From NCBI GenBank assembly GCA_023333565.1, contig JAJKFH010000044.1, forward strand, positions 248,001-312,000: a DNA stretch of 64,000 nucleotides, in the 5' to 3' direction. Source of the stretch: Puffinus mauretanicus. Lineage: Eukaryota > Chordata > Aves > Procellariiformes > Procellariidae. A model generated the notes under the pieces. It did no database searches and was not told the DNA's origin. It saw only the letters and a list, made by a program, of their open reading frames with translations. Both the position numbers and the translations under genes were made by a program. Below, one piece after another: positions 10,681 through 24,549 of this stretch. Position 1 is the first letter of the stretch. The number at the start of each line of letters is the position of its first letter.

Positions 10681-12401
10681 ATTAAGCAGCTAAGGAGTTT
10701 CTTAATGTCCCCAGTGTATAATCGTTATTTCACCGCATGCGATGCCCACACCCTTCTCTGCTCCGAGACACACAGGATGCCGTGGCCAAGATGCCTGGGT
10801 GCCAGAGGAGACCGCTCCCCACGGGAGCGCAAAGTGGGGGCAGCTCAAATAAAACGTAGTGACTGCGGAAGAGCAGCAGCCCTTTCTTTTTCTGCAGAGA
10901 GATCCTGGCCTTGGTGATCACAGGGCTTTTCTCTTTATGGCGGCCGTTCACCTGAAACTAGTCCATCCAAACTGCACATCAGATTTCACCACAGCGACCG
11001 GAGGATGATGTTGGGCAAATCAGCCCAGCAGTAGGTATCGTTCAACTAAAGCACACCAGCAAAAGGACACGTCTGGTTTGAATGAGCCTCAATAGCAGAT
11101 GGAGGACTTGTCCTCCTAATGTCACCTGCTGCCGCTGCAACCAGCAACCTGCTCTGGAAGCCGGCAAGCTGAAATCGGATTTCTTTGGATGCCTCGCCTG
11201 GAGCCAAGAGGAGCGTGCGCAGCCTGCATACGGCGTTCTTCCTGGTCAGGGCCTGCAGAGGGGCTGCTCACAGTCCAGGTGCTCAGGTTTGGTTCTCCTG
11301 CAGACAAATGAGTGCTCAAGAAATACTGTTGTAAGCCTATGCACCAGTATGCAAACCTGATGGCACACCTTTGTATAGAATTTCTGAGGTCTCACACTTG
11401 CTCTGCCTGTTGAAAATAACTATTTGAGATGGATTTGATGTGTGACTCCATGTCTCATGCTTCTTACAGATATTTGAGCCTCCGGAAGCATCCAGACTCG
11501 ATAGCGCCTGGAGACGGTGATGGAGACCTGACCATCTGACAGGCTGCCTCCATCAGAAACAGCATTGGGTCCCAGTACGGAAGAGCTTCCTCACGAGAGC
11601 AGACGCTTACAATAATCCCCTCAACAAGCCACAGTCACTTCTGAGGGAAGACAGACTTCCCTTCCACAGGCTGGTGGTAGGTTCAAATCACCGCAAGTGA
11701 ATTAACAGACTGTAATAGTCCCCACAATTACTTCAAACACATCAAGCAGTCCCAAATACCCAGGACGGTTGCTTTAATTTTTATGTGCTCTCAAGTGGCT
11801 GATCAGAAAAGAATCACTTCTTGTCAGATGAGTTCTGGCTGAAGGATTCTCGTGTTAGGTTTAAACAACCCACCTCCTCCTCCCTTCTTTGGGGAGTTCC
11901 TGCCCACCACCGTTCTGGCGGAGCACCTGCAGTGCAAGGTGAAGGCATGCCGGTTTTCGGAGAGACCAGCCATGATCTATGGGCACTGCAGCGTTTGCTG
12001 CCACGGCACGGGCCGTGAAGGTGCCAGGGAATGTGGCAGATCCAAACCAACGAGGCTGTGCCGGAGCTGTGCCAAGCTTTGTCTTGCCACATTTCTGCAT
12101 ATCTCTGGGAGGCAGTGAACATACTGAGGTGTCTTGCACACTACCATGAAAGTATCTGTTACAGATACTGTTTTTGTTCCCCCTTGAGAGCTGAATATCA
12201 GATCTTTTGTGGCTTTAGGATACAGAAAGGTTTTTGCATGGGGGAACCTCCTACTGTGTCAAAATGTGCTATAAACTCAACCATTCAGGAATGAAATGTA
12301 TTTGGCAGCTTTGCAGTGAACCTGTTAGCCTTTCCTAGTAACTGTATGACTGTTAAATTGTTCTTGTCCACAAGGCACCAATCCCAAAAGCATGCTTTTT
12401 C

Positions 12402-12417
12402 TTTTTTTTTTTTTTTT
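12402..12417. repeat. Poly-T tract (16 T)
   Basis: A run of 16 thymines on the plus strand, preceded by ttttt and c. No retroposon body was recognised next to it. Confidence 0.9.
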
Positions 12418-12988
12418 GTTTTTCAAATGAGTTGTCTCTGGTGCTGGAGTTGCCTTTCACTTCAGCCATGGAAGGAAGGATTTGTAAACTGCTCCTCTTG
12501 CTCTGAGAACATTTACGTGCTGTCACACATACAGCTCTGCTCCCATGGCACACCTGGAGACGATTTCTCTGTAGGAACCTTTCTGGAGACATCTGTACCC
12601 AAAGCTTGGTGGGAAGAAGCACACAACGCATGCCCTGCCACGGGTTTTTCAGCTTTGTCCAGTAGTGAGAGCCGTAGTGATCTCCTTTGTGAGTTGCACT
12701 CTTCAGTGTTTAGGTACGAGAGATTTTGCCATCATACGAGCAGTATTATAAAGTCCACCAGGTCCTTATAACCTGGTACTGTTAGACAGAGTTTGACTGA
12801 CAACCAAACACCGCTTCTCGATTATGGCACTTACTATGTGTCCTTTGGAAGAAATGCTTTTGCTGTTCTGGAGTTTCAAATTGTTACTACAAGCGTGGCT
12901 GACAGATACAGAAATAGACTGGGTTTGATGGAAACGATTTCAGCTCCAGCAAGAAAATAGCAGCTTCGTCACTTCTAAAACTTTCCCA

Positions 12989-13710
12989 GATTCACAGAAT
13001 CAAACAGAATGGTTGAGGCTGGCTGGGACCTCCAGAGGTCATCCCATCCAACCCCCTGCTCAAGCAGGGACACCTACAGCCAGTTGCCCAGGACCATGTC
13101 CAGATAGCTCTTGAACATCTCCACCACCTCTCTGGGCAACCTGTGCCAGTGCTCAGTCCATCTCACAGTGAGAAAGTGTTTCCTGATGTTCAGATGGAAT
13201 TCCTGTGTTTCAGTTTGTGCCCATTGCCTCTGGTCCGGTCATTGGGCACCACTGAGAAAGGCCTTGCTTTGTGCTCTTTTGGCACCCTCCCTGCAAGTAT
13301 TTATACACATTGATGAGATCCCCCTGAGTCTTCTCTTCTCTAGGCTGAATGGTCCCAGCTCTCTCAGCCTTTCCTCATAGGAGAGATGCTCCAGTCTCTT
13401 CATCATCGCCGTGGCCCCTTGCTGGACTCTCTTCAGCATGTCCATCTCTCTCTTGTCCTGGGGAGCCCATCACTGGATCCAGCACTCCAGGTGTGGCCTC
13501 ACCAGTGCTGAGCAGAGGGGAAAGATCGCCCCTCTCAACCTGCTGGAGATGCTTTGCCTAATGCAGCCCAGGATACCATTCACCGCCTTTGCAGCAAGGG
13601 CATGTTGCTGGCTCATGTTCAACTTGGTGTCAGCCAGGACCCCCAGGGCCTTCTCTGCAAAGCTGTTTTCCAGCTGGGTGACCCCCAGCATATATTTGGG
13701 GTCGACAGGA
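12989..13710 (-). mobile_element. CR1 non-LTR retroposon, 5'-truncated copy
   Basis: The plus strand shows the reverse complement of a CR1 3' region. It starts with the inverted tail (attcacagaatca), then the block corresponding to cctctggaggtccc, and runs up to sequence encoding the C-terminal part of the CR1 reverse-transcriptase protein. On the minus strand, broken frames read [22 protein letters not shown] and [10 protein letters not shown], all typical of CR1 ORF2. Frameshifts and stops make it inactive. It lies in the same orientation as the host gene. The 5' end is abrupt near 13710, as usual for CR1. Confidence 0.9.
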
Positions 13711-16700
13711 ATTTCCCTTGGCTGTCAATTAGCTATTTTGGGAGCAAGCTTGAATTCAGAAATGGGAGAAATCTTCAGAGACACTCTGGATCAGACCAAA
13801 AGACACAGGTTCTGTCCAAAATTCAGGAGGTAGTTTCTGACATTGAGAGCTTTATGCCTCACTGCTGGGGCTCCCTCCAGCCACAGAAGCAGAGCAAGAC
13901 CCCCGCCCTCTGCCCCCCTACGCCCCCCCGAGCTGGGTAACAAGGCAGACCTAGGCTGATATTCTGGGGACGACTGCTAGTGCTCGTTCACAAAATGATT
14001 TTATTCCTTTCTGTTTCTAGAGCATGGCTCATTTAGCTTGCTGTCCAGTCTGCTGAGAAACTTCTGGTCTCAGATCATCTCTGCACAACTAAATGAGAAT
14101 AGCACAGTCACCTGCTAACAAGAGCCAATTAGTGGCAGATTCACACTGTTTGGGAAAAGGGAGGTGACGGGAGAACGGGAGTCACTCGCCTTCCCTGCTC
14201 CTCCTCAGACAGCCGCCAGACCAGCGCTCCAGCTAATTAGCATGGGGGCCTGAGCAACGTTGTAAAGCAGGAGCCGCGGAGCCCTCGGTCAGGTCGCGGC
14301 ACCCGCCAGGAGCAGCGGGAGATCGGCAGGGCTGCTCCTCCCGCCGCAGCACAGTGAGGACGGAGCACAGCGCTGCACCGCGCGAGGGAAACACAGCGCA
14401 GGATGATGTCAGCCACGCGGCCAGCAACCAAACGTGAAAATCTTCGGAAGCGGAGCATTCGGCCAAGCAGCAACGGCAATCATGACCTACAAGATGCTTC
14501 AGAAACCTGGTGTGAGAGTCTGCCACCAAGGACACACTGACAATGGCTGCGAAAGCTGGCCAAAGCGACAGCCGGGAGAGGTCCTGCAGGCACCCTCCTC
14601 TCCGGGCAATGACCTACACTTTACTGTAATGACTAGTCTGGATGTTGAACTACCCCCCGAAGTATAAACACCTCCACCTGGCTGTGGCATCTGGAGAAGA
14701 CGGAGCGGAACCGGAAACCCGAGAGAGACAATTAATTAAAAGATTTTGTCTTCCTTTATATAATCACAGATATTGATTCACTCTTTAAAGCACTCTGTGT
14801 GCATCCCAGACATTGAAACATCCCCAGTGGTAGCTGGATTTGTGCCTCTCCACCCCGACAGCTGAAAGTGTTTTATATCATTGGGTAGCTCCATCAGATC
14901 TTAGAGAGTCCTAATGAAAAGACAAAATATAGTTTTACCCGTTGACAAAGAGGATAATGGGATTCCTGAAAATTATGCCTCTAATCCTGCCCATCCTGCA
15001 AGATCACAGTCCTGAGGAATTTGGACAACCTGTCTGATAAGCCTAGCAAATGCAAGAACAGGCAACTACCATGAATTAACATGCACCTCACTCTCTGGCA
15101 GATGCTCTTCACAAAGGTGAGAGAAAGCCTAAAGGCACGTGACAAGTTTAAGGTAGATAGTAACTGAAAGGAGCTGCAAGAGGATTACCAAACCCCACAC
15201 CTCACTGGAGGATGGAGGCAAAGGTCCAGGTGGATCCTTGCAAGCCGCTGCTGATCAAGACAAGCTATTTCAAAAATTTTGCTCTATGAAAAAAAAGAAG
15301 AAGAAGAATCATTTCAGCAGTATCTCCTGGTCAGTGGTACCCAGGAGTGACAGGAGATGATTAATGAATCCTTCCCTACTTTAGGCACCATGAACCTTCC
15401 AATCCCAGAAGGTCTGTGGCTTTGCAGCTTCTAGAGGTGGAGGAACCCATGCCATGTAGAAGGCTGGAGCTACTTTGTAAAGAAGGAAATCATTTGCAAA
15501 GCCTATGACTATGAAACCTTTAACATTTTGGTTGCTAAGTCCTTATGTGTGTCTCAGTCAAAACCCAGTGCCCTACACATGGCATTCAGCATCTGCTGTG
15601 TGCAACTGGTTTTGGGGTACACATTCTGTTCCCCATAAACAAATGTTCACATCACCACCTCCCCATATGTGGCCAGACACTGAGCAGAGGTCTAGAAGGA
15701 CCTTTTCTAGAAGGTCCTCCCCAGGCGCCCAGGCAGCTCCACAGAGCACCATGACAAAGACTGAGATAGACCTGGTTACTCCAGCACAACTGGTAAACAG
15801 CTTCTGACTCTGCAACCCACAGCCTGACACCTTCTGCCTTCACTAAAATTACCTTGGGAAAACCGCTTAGATGGTATAGGCATCTGGAGCAAGAACCACG
15901 AGGAGAATGAGTTGAGACTTTAACACTGTAGTCTGAAACATTGGTCCTCAAAATTATTCAGCTATTGTCACATTTTCAGAGAGCAACACCTGCAGCGTTT
16001 CTCCAGTGTCGTCAGTAACGTCCCCAGACTCCCGAAGTGCTGCTCAGGATATCTCGGCCTTGGCTGTGTGCACAGCACCTGAGCTGCTCCAGTGTCATCA
16101 GCTACTGCTCCTTCCCCTGACTTGCTAGCACATCCAAACCCTCAGTGAGCCCTGACAGCTCCCACCAAACACAACAGATACGATAGGAGTTGCACACTGT
16201 GCTTTTTACCAAGAGTTTACTAAACCATCCAAATTCTCCATCAAAGCCACTGAGCTACTGGATAAAAGGGGGACACACGGCACCCCCATACTCTTACCCT
16301 CCTCACCAGTAAGGACCAGCGCATCAGCCCAGGAAGGGGCCAGGGCCAGTCTGTCAGGTCATGGGAGGAGTAGCCAGTTCACAGCAGGGCAGTTGCAGGG
16401 AGGCTGAAGTAATTAGGGTGTTCCCTCTTGCAGTGGCAGGGCGCAGACCTCTGCTCCCACCTTCATAGACTCTCACCCACCTCATGCACTGCATCGGGAG
16501 CCTGGACACCTCAGTGGGCAACTAGAGCTCATTTGTTTTGCCATGCACTTCAAATTTGGTACCACAGTGCTGGTTTTTGCCTACATCTGTATTGCTACCT
16601 CTTTCAACATGCCATACATTATGGACACAATGAACAGGCTGCACACAGAGAGCTTTTCCAAACTCATCCCAATGCATCAAGAACATGAGGATAAGTGTGT

Positions 16701-18249
16701 GTACACACCAGCAGAGATCTACAGATTTACAACCTACCAATGCAGAGGACTTCTTTTGTAGATTCTTTATTTGCTTAACTCATTACCATTTTCATTATTT
16801 CATTAATCAGAAGCCTGCAGCTAACGCCTTGAATTACATTAGCTTTTCCCCCCTTAGGAAACTGATGGCACCTCCTGGCCAACTCACCCAAGAACAGCCT
16901 TCTTGGCCATTTTTAAGTTCTCCTTTGCGCATTTACCAGATTCTTCAACCTAAGGCACCCTTCTTGCACACCCTTCAGCCAGAGACGAATAACTCACTAC
17001 ACTTCTGAGAAACCAGCAAAGATGATCCTGAAGCTGCCTTTGTCAAGCTGAATATCCCAGCTCTTGCAGGTTTGTTTCAAGACTCAGCGCAATGATACCA
17101 GTATTTCTGTTCCAAGCACGATCATCATTACTCTGAGCTCTGTTAGGTTGATGCCATGGCTTGCCTGGACTAACGCCCATAGATCATTACCCTCTCTTCC
17201 TTGCCGTTGGAAATCTGGAGTTTCCTAATGGATCCCTCCCTCACAGATCCTGTGGACTCTTGCAGTCATTTTCTATCTTTGTGACAGTAGCTGTAAGTTA
17301 CTTTCCAACTCTCTCTCGATGGTGAATTTAAATAATTTGACCAAATGATATTCATTCATTCTGCCCACATTGTTCCTTAATCACAGGAACAGTGGCTGGG
17401 AGAGAGCCACGGTTGAGTCCAGAAGTTACTGGAACCGCTTGGAACTGTTAAAGGATTAAAATATGGGCAAAGAATGGGGACTTGCACAGAAGCATATCCC
17501 ACGCTGCCAAAACACAGTTCAGAATATCCCCAGAGGGAGGAAAGGCAGCTGTCACTCGGTGCAGCATGCAAGGTCAGACACACAGCAACTGCACCATCTC
17601 CTGACCCAAACTTCAGAAGAAGCCCTTGGTGTGAGAGGACATGGGACACGCCTCAGATCCAGAGAAGACAGCAACTTTGCAGGAAATTCCCACTGCATTG
17701 GCAGAGTGTGCAGAGTAATGTCTCTTGGCTGGTCTGTAGCACTCGTTTTCCTCTCCTTGTACAGCTGAGAGAGGAGCCACTGCCGTCACTGCGGCACTGG
17801 CAGAGCAGGAGGTGCTGGCGGGAGCATCTGTGGCAATGAGCGGGGCTGTGGCACCAGAGAAGACAGCAGAGGTACCACGCCGAGCAGTGCCTGGCTGAGC
17901 GCATCCCAGAAACGTCACAGTCCCTCACAGCAAAGTCCCTGCTCAGGCATTGGCTCTGTTTAGAAAAGAGCAGCTTCGAAACTTGGACTGTAAAGCACTT
18001 TACCAAGAAAGCTGGGGACAAATCCTCCTGGTTTTGAGAGGTGAAAACCAGCTCCAGCCTGGGACATGGCCTCCAGAGGACCTTCAGGGTGGCTGCAGCC
18101 ATCTCCTTGTGGTTTGCATGTCACTCAGATCCAGATCTTCCATTAGTAATTGCTCTTTCACTGAAACTGTTGTTGCCCAAAGACTGATCAAAGACAACTC
18201 CTGACCTGGAGCGCGGCACAAAGGAGGAGATTTCTTCTCAAAGGACTGG
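13711..18249. other. Intronic sequence without recognised gene
   Basis: Apart from the CpG cluster at 14265-14430 and a short GAA run near 15295-15310, I see only unique-looking sequence. No CR1 was recognised. Confidence 0.6.
14265..14430. other. Small CpG cluster in the intron
   Basis: About 165 bp with many CpGs (gccgcgga, gtcgcggc, ccgcgcgag), sharply richer than the sequence on either side. It is too short for a standard CpG island. It may be a regulatory element or a remnant of a GC-rich block. Confidence 0.4.
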
Positions 18250-19132
18250 CAGTTTGAGGATACCGATGTTTTCTCCAAGTTGGGCCGGAGTGTTGACCTG
18301 CTGGAGGGTAGGAAGGCTCTGCAGAGGGACCTGGACAGGCTGGATCGATGGGCTGAGGCCAATGTATGAGGTTCAACCAGGCCAAGTGCCGGGTCCTGCA
18401 CTTCGGCCACAACAACCCCAGGCAACGCTACAGGCTTGGGGAAGAGTGGCTGGAAAGTGCCCGGAGGAAAAGGACCTGGGGGTGCTGGTCGACAGCAGCT
18501 GAACATGAGCCGGCAGTGTGCTCAAGTGGCCAAGAAGGCCAACGGCATCCTGGCCTGTATCAGAAATAGTGTGGCCAGCAGGAGCAGGGAGGTGATCGTG
18601 CCCCTGTACTGGGCACTGGTGAGGCTGCACCTCGAATCCTGTGTTCAGTTTTGGGCCCCTCACTACAAGAAGGACATGGAGGTGCTGGAGCGTGTCCAGA
18701 GAAGGGCAACGAAGCTGGTGAAGGGCCTGGAGCACAAGTCTGATGGGGGCTGAGGGAACTGGGGTTGTTCAGCCTGGAGAAGAGGAGGCTGAGGGAGACC
18801 TCATCGCGCTCTACAACTACCTGAAAGGAGGTTGTAGTGAGGTGGGGTCTCTTCCCAAGTGAAGCTGATAGGGCAGGAGAAATGGCCTCAAGCTTGTGCC
18901 AGGGGAGTTTAGACTGACGTGGGAGAAATTTCTTACTGAAAGAGTGGTCAGGCCTTGGAACAGGCTGCCCAGGGAAGTGGTGGAGTCACCATCCCTGGAA
19001 GTATTTAAAAGACGTGTAGATGAGGCGCTTAGGGACATGGTTTAGTGGGCATGGTGGTGTTGGGTTGACGGTTGGACTCGATGATCTTAGAGGTCTTTTC
19101 CAACCTTGATGATTCTATGATTCTATGATTCT
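18250..19132 (+). mobile_element. CR1 non-LTR retroposon, 5'-truncated, frames broken
   Basis: About 880 bp of the 3' part of CR1. Recognisable coding relics include [43 protein letters not shown] and [16 protein letters not shown]. It ends in the 3' untranslated block (gatcttagaggtcttttcca) and GATTCTAT octamers at 19111-19132. Small deletions shift the frame near 18500 and 18750, so it is a dead copy. It belongs to the same subfamily as the copies at 42737 and 54066. It is opposite in orientation to SHANK3. Confidence 0.95.
19111..19132 (+). repeat. CR1 3' octamer repeats
   Basis: Nearly three GATTCTAT-type units at the end of the CR1 copy; they are the element's own 3' terminus. Confidence 0.9.
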
Positions 19133-22100
19133 CTTCCATAACATTGTAAGACACTCAGTCCTGAAGAATTTTTTACCTGAATTCATGGTGCCATGGATGT
19201 TTTTCTCCACGACATGCTGCATCTCCAGCGAGGAGGGCTGGATCTGCTGGAGACGCAGCCCAAGCCAGCAGCGGTGATGAGGAGGCACCATGAGCATGCC
19301 AGGCGCACTGAGACCACATCTGCGGCTGCCAGGAGCTGCCACTATGTATCTCCAGAAAGATAAGAGAGATCTGGAAACAACTGTGGCCCTGCTTGATATA
19401 TGGAAATTTTTTTTTCCTTTTCCTTGTTTTATTTTCCATGTTATTGTTTGGATAAAGCAAAATAAGGAAGAACATAGAGGAGATGTACTCCTCAGCTGGA
19501 CACGAATACATCTTTCTGTCTGTTTGAGTCTCAAAGCAGGAGTTCAGGCATTTTGCCCTATGCCATGTTGCAAACAGACCTGTTTTCAGACACCCCCAGA
19601 CTGCAGGGAGCCGGTCTGTCACTGATGTCCTGGAGACCACTCGTGCACCTCACCCCGTCCCCAGTCACTGCCTCTGCCTGAGAGACAGAGCAACAGGGTG
19701 AAGGTTACGATGAATATCCCAGCCCCTCGAGTCACAGGTCCTTGGTACTCTCAGCAATTAAATCAGCCCTTCTTCTTCATTCCCAGACATGCAAACACAG
19801 ATGCCTTCTTGTACGTAACATTTGGGACTGGCATGTCCAAGCACTAGCGAAGGAAAGCCACGCTCTTGGGGCTGCTGCTCAGGTCAGCAGCTTATTTCAT
19901 CGCAATGGCAAGGTGCTGGGGCGAAGTGGGTCCTTCCCTGTGGCAGAAAGGGGAAGCGGCAGCAGCAGCTCCGTCCGCAGGGACCGACCCCCGAGCACAG
20001 CCCAGCCATGCCGGTGCTGCCCTGGGGGGGTCCGCTTGGAAGGGGCCCCTCTGGCACCGGCAGATGCTCGGTAGCCGGTGCTGCAGGGACTCTCACTTGT
20101 GTGACACGGCCGAGGAGAGTCACTGCTGAGATAGAGTTTTCATAACTGAGATTTCCCTGGAACTCAAATTAATTTTCAATTTTGTTCCCTCGGAAGGAAG
20201 GATGTGTCTGTGTCAGATGCCAAATCAAGGGGATTCTTTGTGTAGGAACTGTAATTGATTCCCATTTACTCCGCATCTGTATTTCTTAAAAAAGGGAGCA
20301 TGCGTGAGTCATACGCCGGAGCAGAGCGGCTTGTTGTGATGCCTCTAGCAGACAGGCACCTGGGAAGAGGCATATTGTCTACCATGCCGCCAGAAATATT
20401 TTGCCACCACCAAGTCTGATTCAGGATCCAAGCAGTGACATAGTTCTGCAGATGTAGTGGCATCAGGCAGGAGGCATCCAGAGCTCACCGCGGCAGTGGG
20501 GTGACCTTCATATGGGACCTGACTTCAGCCCCAGCCACGGCATTTGCCCAGTGCTCCAAACGTTTTCAGGATCAGAAGCTTCAGCTTCCGGCAAAATGAT
20601 GCAAAGACAAGGCTTGCCGACAAAGATGGCTGCAGCAGGTGGAAATGGGACCCATGGCACTGGAAATGGACCCACTGGCTTGTCCCTCATCTCTCAGCGC
20701 TCAGAGCGGCAGTGACTGTGCAGAAAATAACAACACTGAGGTTTCCACCACTAACCCTGACCAGCTGAGATCTACCAAAGGTACTGACAAGAAGCATCTG
20801 AGAGGGATTACCGTGAACAGGTCCCCTGTAGGACAGGGGGTGTGGTGTGGCCCATTTCTTACTGCCCTGCTCAGCAAACACAGGGCTGAACAGCCAAAGT
20901 ACTCGGGGCATCAACGCAGACTGCATAACACATTTCACCCCCAGGATAGTGCAGCATCATGACTTGGGACTGGACTGCAAGTTTGCAAGTGTCACCCCAG
21001 GAAAAACAGGGGAATATGTAGCAAACACAGCAATGACCTCTTTTGTTTAAAACGATACATCTTAGATCTAGGGCAACAAACCTGCAGGATAAACTATACA
21101 ATAAGAGTCCCTGAAGGGTAGCTTTTTCACCCTCCAATGGTCCTTCTGTCTATAAAACATCGTGATCCTTTTGCTAATAACTTCTCATATTTGTAGAAAA
21201 TCTTTTTCCTTGATATTTAATCTCTCTATACATCAGTGTGGGGGAATAATAAAGCCAGATCTGCTTCATTTTATGTTATCGAAACTTTAATTCTACTCAA
21301 AGTTAGACCAACTTTGCATAAAGCATGCACTGAACGTGACTATCTTTAGCTCTTGCACAGCAAAGAGCAGCTATGGCACATTCAAAGCATTTACTTGAGC
21401 CCGACTACCACACTTACTCATTGAAGTAATTTCACCATCCTTACAGGGGCTGCTCTTTGAATAGAAACTACTCTTTAAGCAGGCCGGCAGGTTTGTCCCA
21501 TAACTTTAAAATACTTCACTAAAGTCAGGAAGATTAACTAAGCCAGGTATCCCCAAACAGTGGTGGGGGGATGCTGAAGCCAGGTCCACAGAGAATAACG
21601 CCGAGGACAGGGTGGGGGTGGCAGGAGCCACCATCGCCAGCCCTACCGCGCTGCTCGGGGCCATGCCAGGCAGTACCGGCACCAGCGGGACCATTTGGGA
21701 CCCCTGGACAGGCTCAGTGCCACGAGGCTGAGATCGCATCTCACTCTCCTTCTGGCAGAGCCCACTGACAGTGCCCAGGAAATATATTACTTATAAATTG
21801 TACACTCATTAAAATAGCAGCAAAAACAGTTCCAGCAAGCTAAAATCAAGCCTTCAGCATTGCAGTTACTACGTTTTGTCAATGGCCCAAAGCTCCACAG
21901 GACAGCTGTTAGCACACTTGAGACGACTCGCAAAGAAGCTCAGGAGAGAGGGACAGGATGCTTTAAGAAGCCAAGACACAAGGTCCCGCCTGGAGAAGGT
22001 GCTGCAACGTGAGACAGAGGCTGAGAGTTAAATGACAGAATAAAGACCGCCTGATGCATTTCTCCCCTCAGAGGACTCTGGGCTCGCAGCTTGAAAAGTG

Positions 22101-24549
22101 GCACACAGCACCAAGGTGGGAGACCAAGTTCTTTCCTACGAGGCAGGTGTCATGGACCAGACACATGCAAGTCAGTTTTAGAGGACATCTCAAGGGCACA
22201 AACCACGAGAAGAACATACTCAAACATGGAAGAACATATTCAGGGAAGACCAAAACTGAGTTCAGAATGGGTTTGCCTTCCCAGAAGGTATCAAAAGGTC
22301 TAGCGACCATCACTTCAGCATGTGAGGATTCACAAAACTGATAATACACTTCAGAAAGACCCATCCACGACAGCCCTCAGTGGATGTATGGTCCTTTCCT
22401 TTCCTTCATCTCCATGACCTTCTCCTGCACGGTGCCATCTGTAACTGAGAGCAAGTGCCTCGTCCCAGGAACGCGTCACCTCTTTGCCTGGCAGATGTGT
22501 CAGACCCTTACCTGGTGCCCATGGGATGAAGGCAGCCAAAGAGGAGCGGGGCTGTTGCTACAGCTCCGCTGAGCAGTGCCGTACCTACAGCGAGGCACGT
22601 TCCTCCAGACAGGGGTTAGACTCACAACTCTCAGAAAACATGTGTTTGGCCTAACGTGTTAATCCACTTCCCAGACACATACATGATTTCTGTGAACGCC
22701 TTGTGCAGTTTTCCTCCGCTTTCAGAGCAGAGGGAGGAGGTGCTCTCTGCGGGCGTACCCTGACCCTCCGGCGCCCGGAAAGCTGGAAGGTCCTTGGCAA
22801 GATCACAGAAGGTGCGACAGACTCCGTCCACCCCGCTGACCATCCCCGGCACTCAGGGCCTCCGGCCACACTGACGGACACACCGGCGGCTGCACAGCTC
22901 CTGCGAGGGACCCGCGGCGCTCCCATGCACCCGCTACCACGTGGTCCCCCGAGTCACTCTCTGTAGCTTGTTTCCACATCAGCTCCCCACTCAGGGGTTG
23001 GGACTGTTAAGAGCCAGGTGTTGTGCACAAATTGAAGACAATTGTGTCTCTCAAAGTAACGATGGAAAATGTTATATGTGAACAACAGAGCAAGTAATTC
23101 TCATATCGTGTCTCTTACACAGAGTCCTCACACCACCTTACCCTCAGGAGTCACCCCATAAGTAGTGGATGGCAAACATCTCCAAAGCAGGGCAAAGCAC
23201 GCCAAGGACAACGATTTCCACAACCAAGTGGATCTTATGGCATCCATAGCTTCAGATGGAGAGACCGCCTTTTCAAAATAAAAATGATTGCACCTCGAGG
23301 TTTCACATTCGAGGGAGGAGAGATGGTGGCGCAGAACAACTCCACGAGCAGAAACACCACAAGCTGGACCCACAGTACTAATAAAACAGGTGAAAGCTGT
23401 TCCCTGGCCCTGAAGCCAAGCAGCAGACGCTGGCTCACATCCACACGTCTCCCCTCACCGCAGAGTGACTGGGTGCAGCCTGTCCCCAGCCCCACCACCC
23501 CACACGACACTGGCCCTGCCTGGGAACACGGCCACAGCCATGCCAGTCAGACTGTGCTCCGACCCTGTGTTATTTACTAAAATAATTGTAGCTGTTCCAA
23601 CTCAGCAACAGCCAAAGAGCACTCCAAAGGTTTTACGTGCGTAGAATTACAGTAAGTGTAAATACGAACTGCGGTGCACCGCGCCGTGAGCACTCGCTCC
23701 CCACACAGACTGGGTGTCGGGAGCCCTACGCAGCTCCCGAGGAAGAGCATCCGCACCAGGTGCAAACCGGCTTCTGTGCTGCAAAGTCACTCCTCAGCTT
23801 GTTTAGCACTAACTTCGTCTTGCAGATGAGCCATTTGATTAGAGCTGTTGAAGTCACACAGGGCGAGTTTATTATGGAGCACTGTACGACTGCTCTTAAT
23901 ATCTCTGAGTCTGGAAAGTCTAACCCTAACATTTATGCCATAAGGCTGACTGATGACAAGCTGTGCACATGATTTGTAGCTTTGCATAGAGGTGTGAAAG
24001 GCACAGGATATGAGCATGCAAGTTTGCAAAAGCAAAGACAACATGACAGCTGAAGAAAGTGAACCCCTGCAGAGATCTAAGATGCTGAGTAAGCAGTTAA
24101 GGCCAACCACTGAATCAGCAAGCAGATCTGGCTAAGGCCCAGCCACGGCTCCAGAGTTAGGAGAGAAGAGCTGAAGTCCCACTGCGTGGAGTGATCTCCC
24201 CTCTGACTTCAGCTTGGTGCTGCTGAAGAGGGGGGCAAGTGTCACGGTAGAAAAGAATAAAGCTCAAGAAGGGGGAAACGCTGCCCGACAAGGCAAATTA
24301 TAGGGCCTGGTTACCAAGCACAGAGATGACCAGGTTTGTGAAACACAAGCAGACTTCACGGTGACTAATGTCCCACCTGATAAGATCACAGACCTCATGG
24401 GATGTCTGGACATGCTGGGGAGGAAGGATCCCGTGTTTGAGGCTTCTGGGTCTGTGAAACGGGGAGGGGTGGGAGAGAGCAGCTGGCAGCAACTTTTAGG
24501 GAGCTGAAGAACAAGACCTGCATGTTAATGTTTTCTGAAATACCCTCAG
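19133..24549. other. Intronic sequence without recognised gene
   Basis: Unique-looking sequence between two CR1 copies. The part from about 24050 may be the decayed 5' region of the ancient CR1 that becomes recognisable after 24550. No exon was seen. Confidence 0.55.

Larger units (their letters stand above)
8521..12988. other. Intronic sequence without recognised gene
   Basis: GC-rich shoulder of the CpG island to about 8870, then ordinary sequence. The part from about 10070 to 10740 is AT-rich with TAATTA-like motifs and the near-palindrome at 10659. No coding exon or retroposon was recognised. Confidence 0.6.

Noticed and set aside
22068..22364. Minus-strand frame containing DTFWEGKP, reminiscent of the FWEG motif in SHANK SH3 domains
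   Set aside because: The flanking residues do not match the SH3 domain, there is no GWFP downstream, and it lies upstream of the first SH3 half in gene order. Coincidence.
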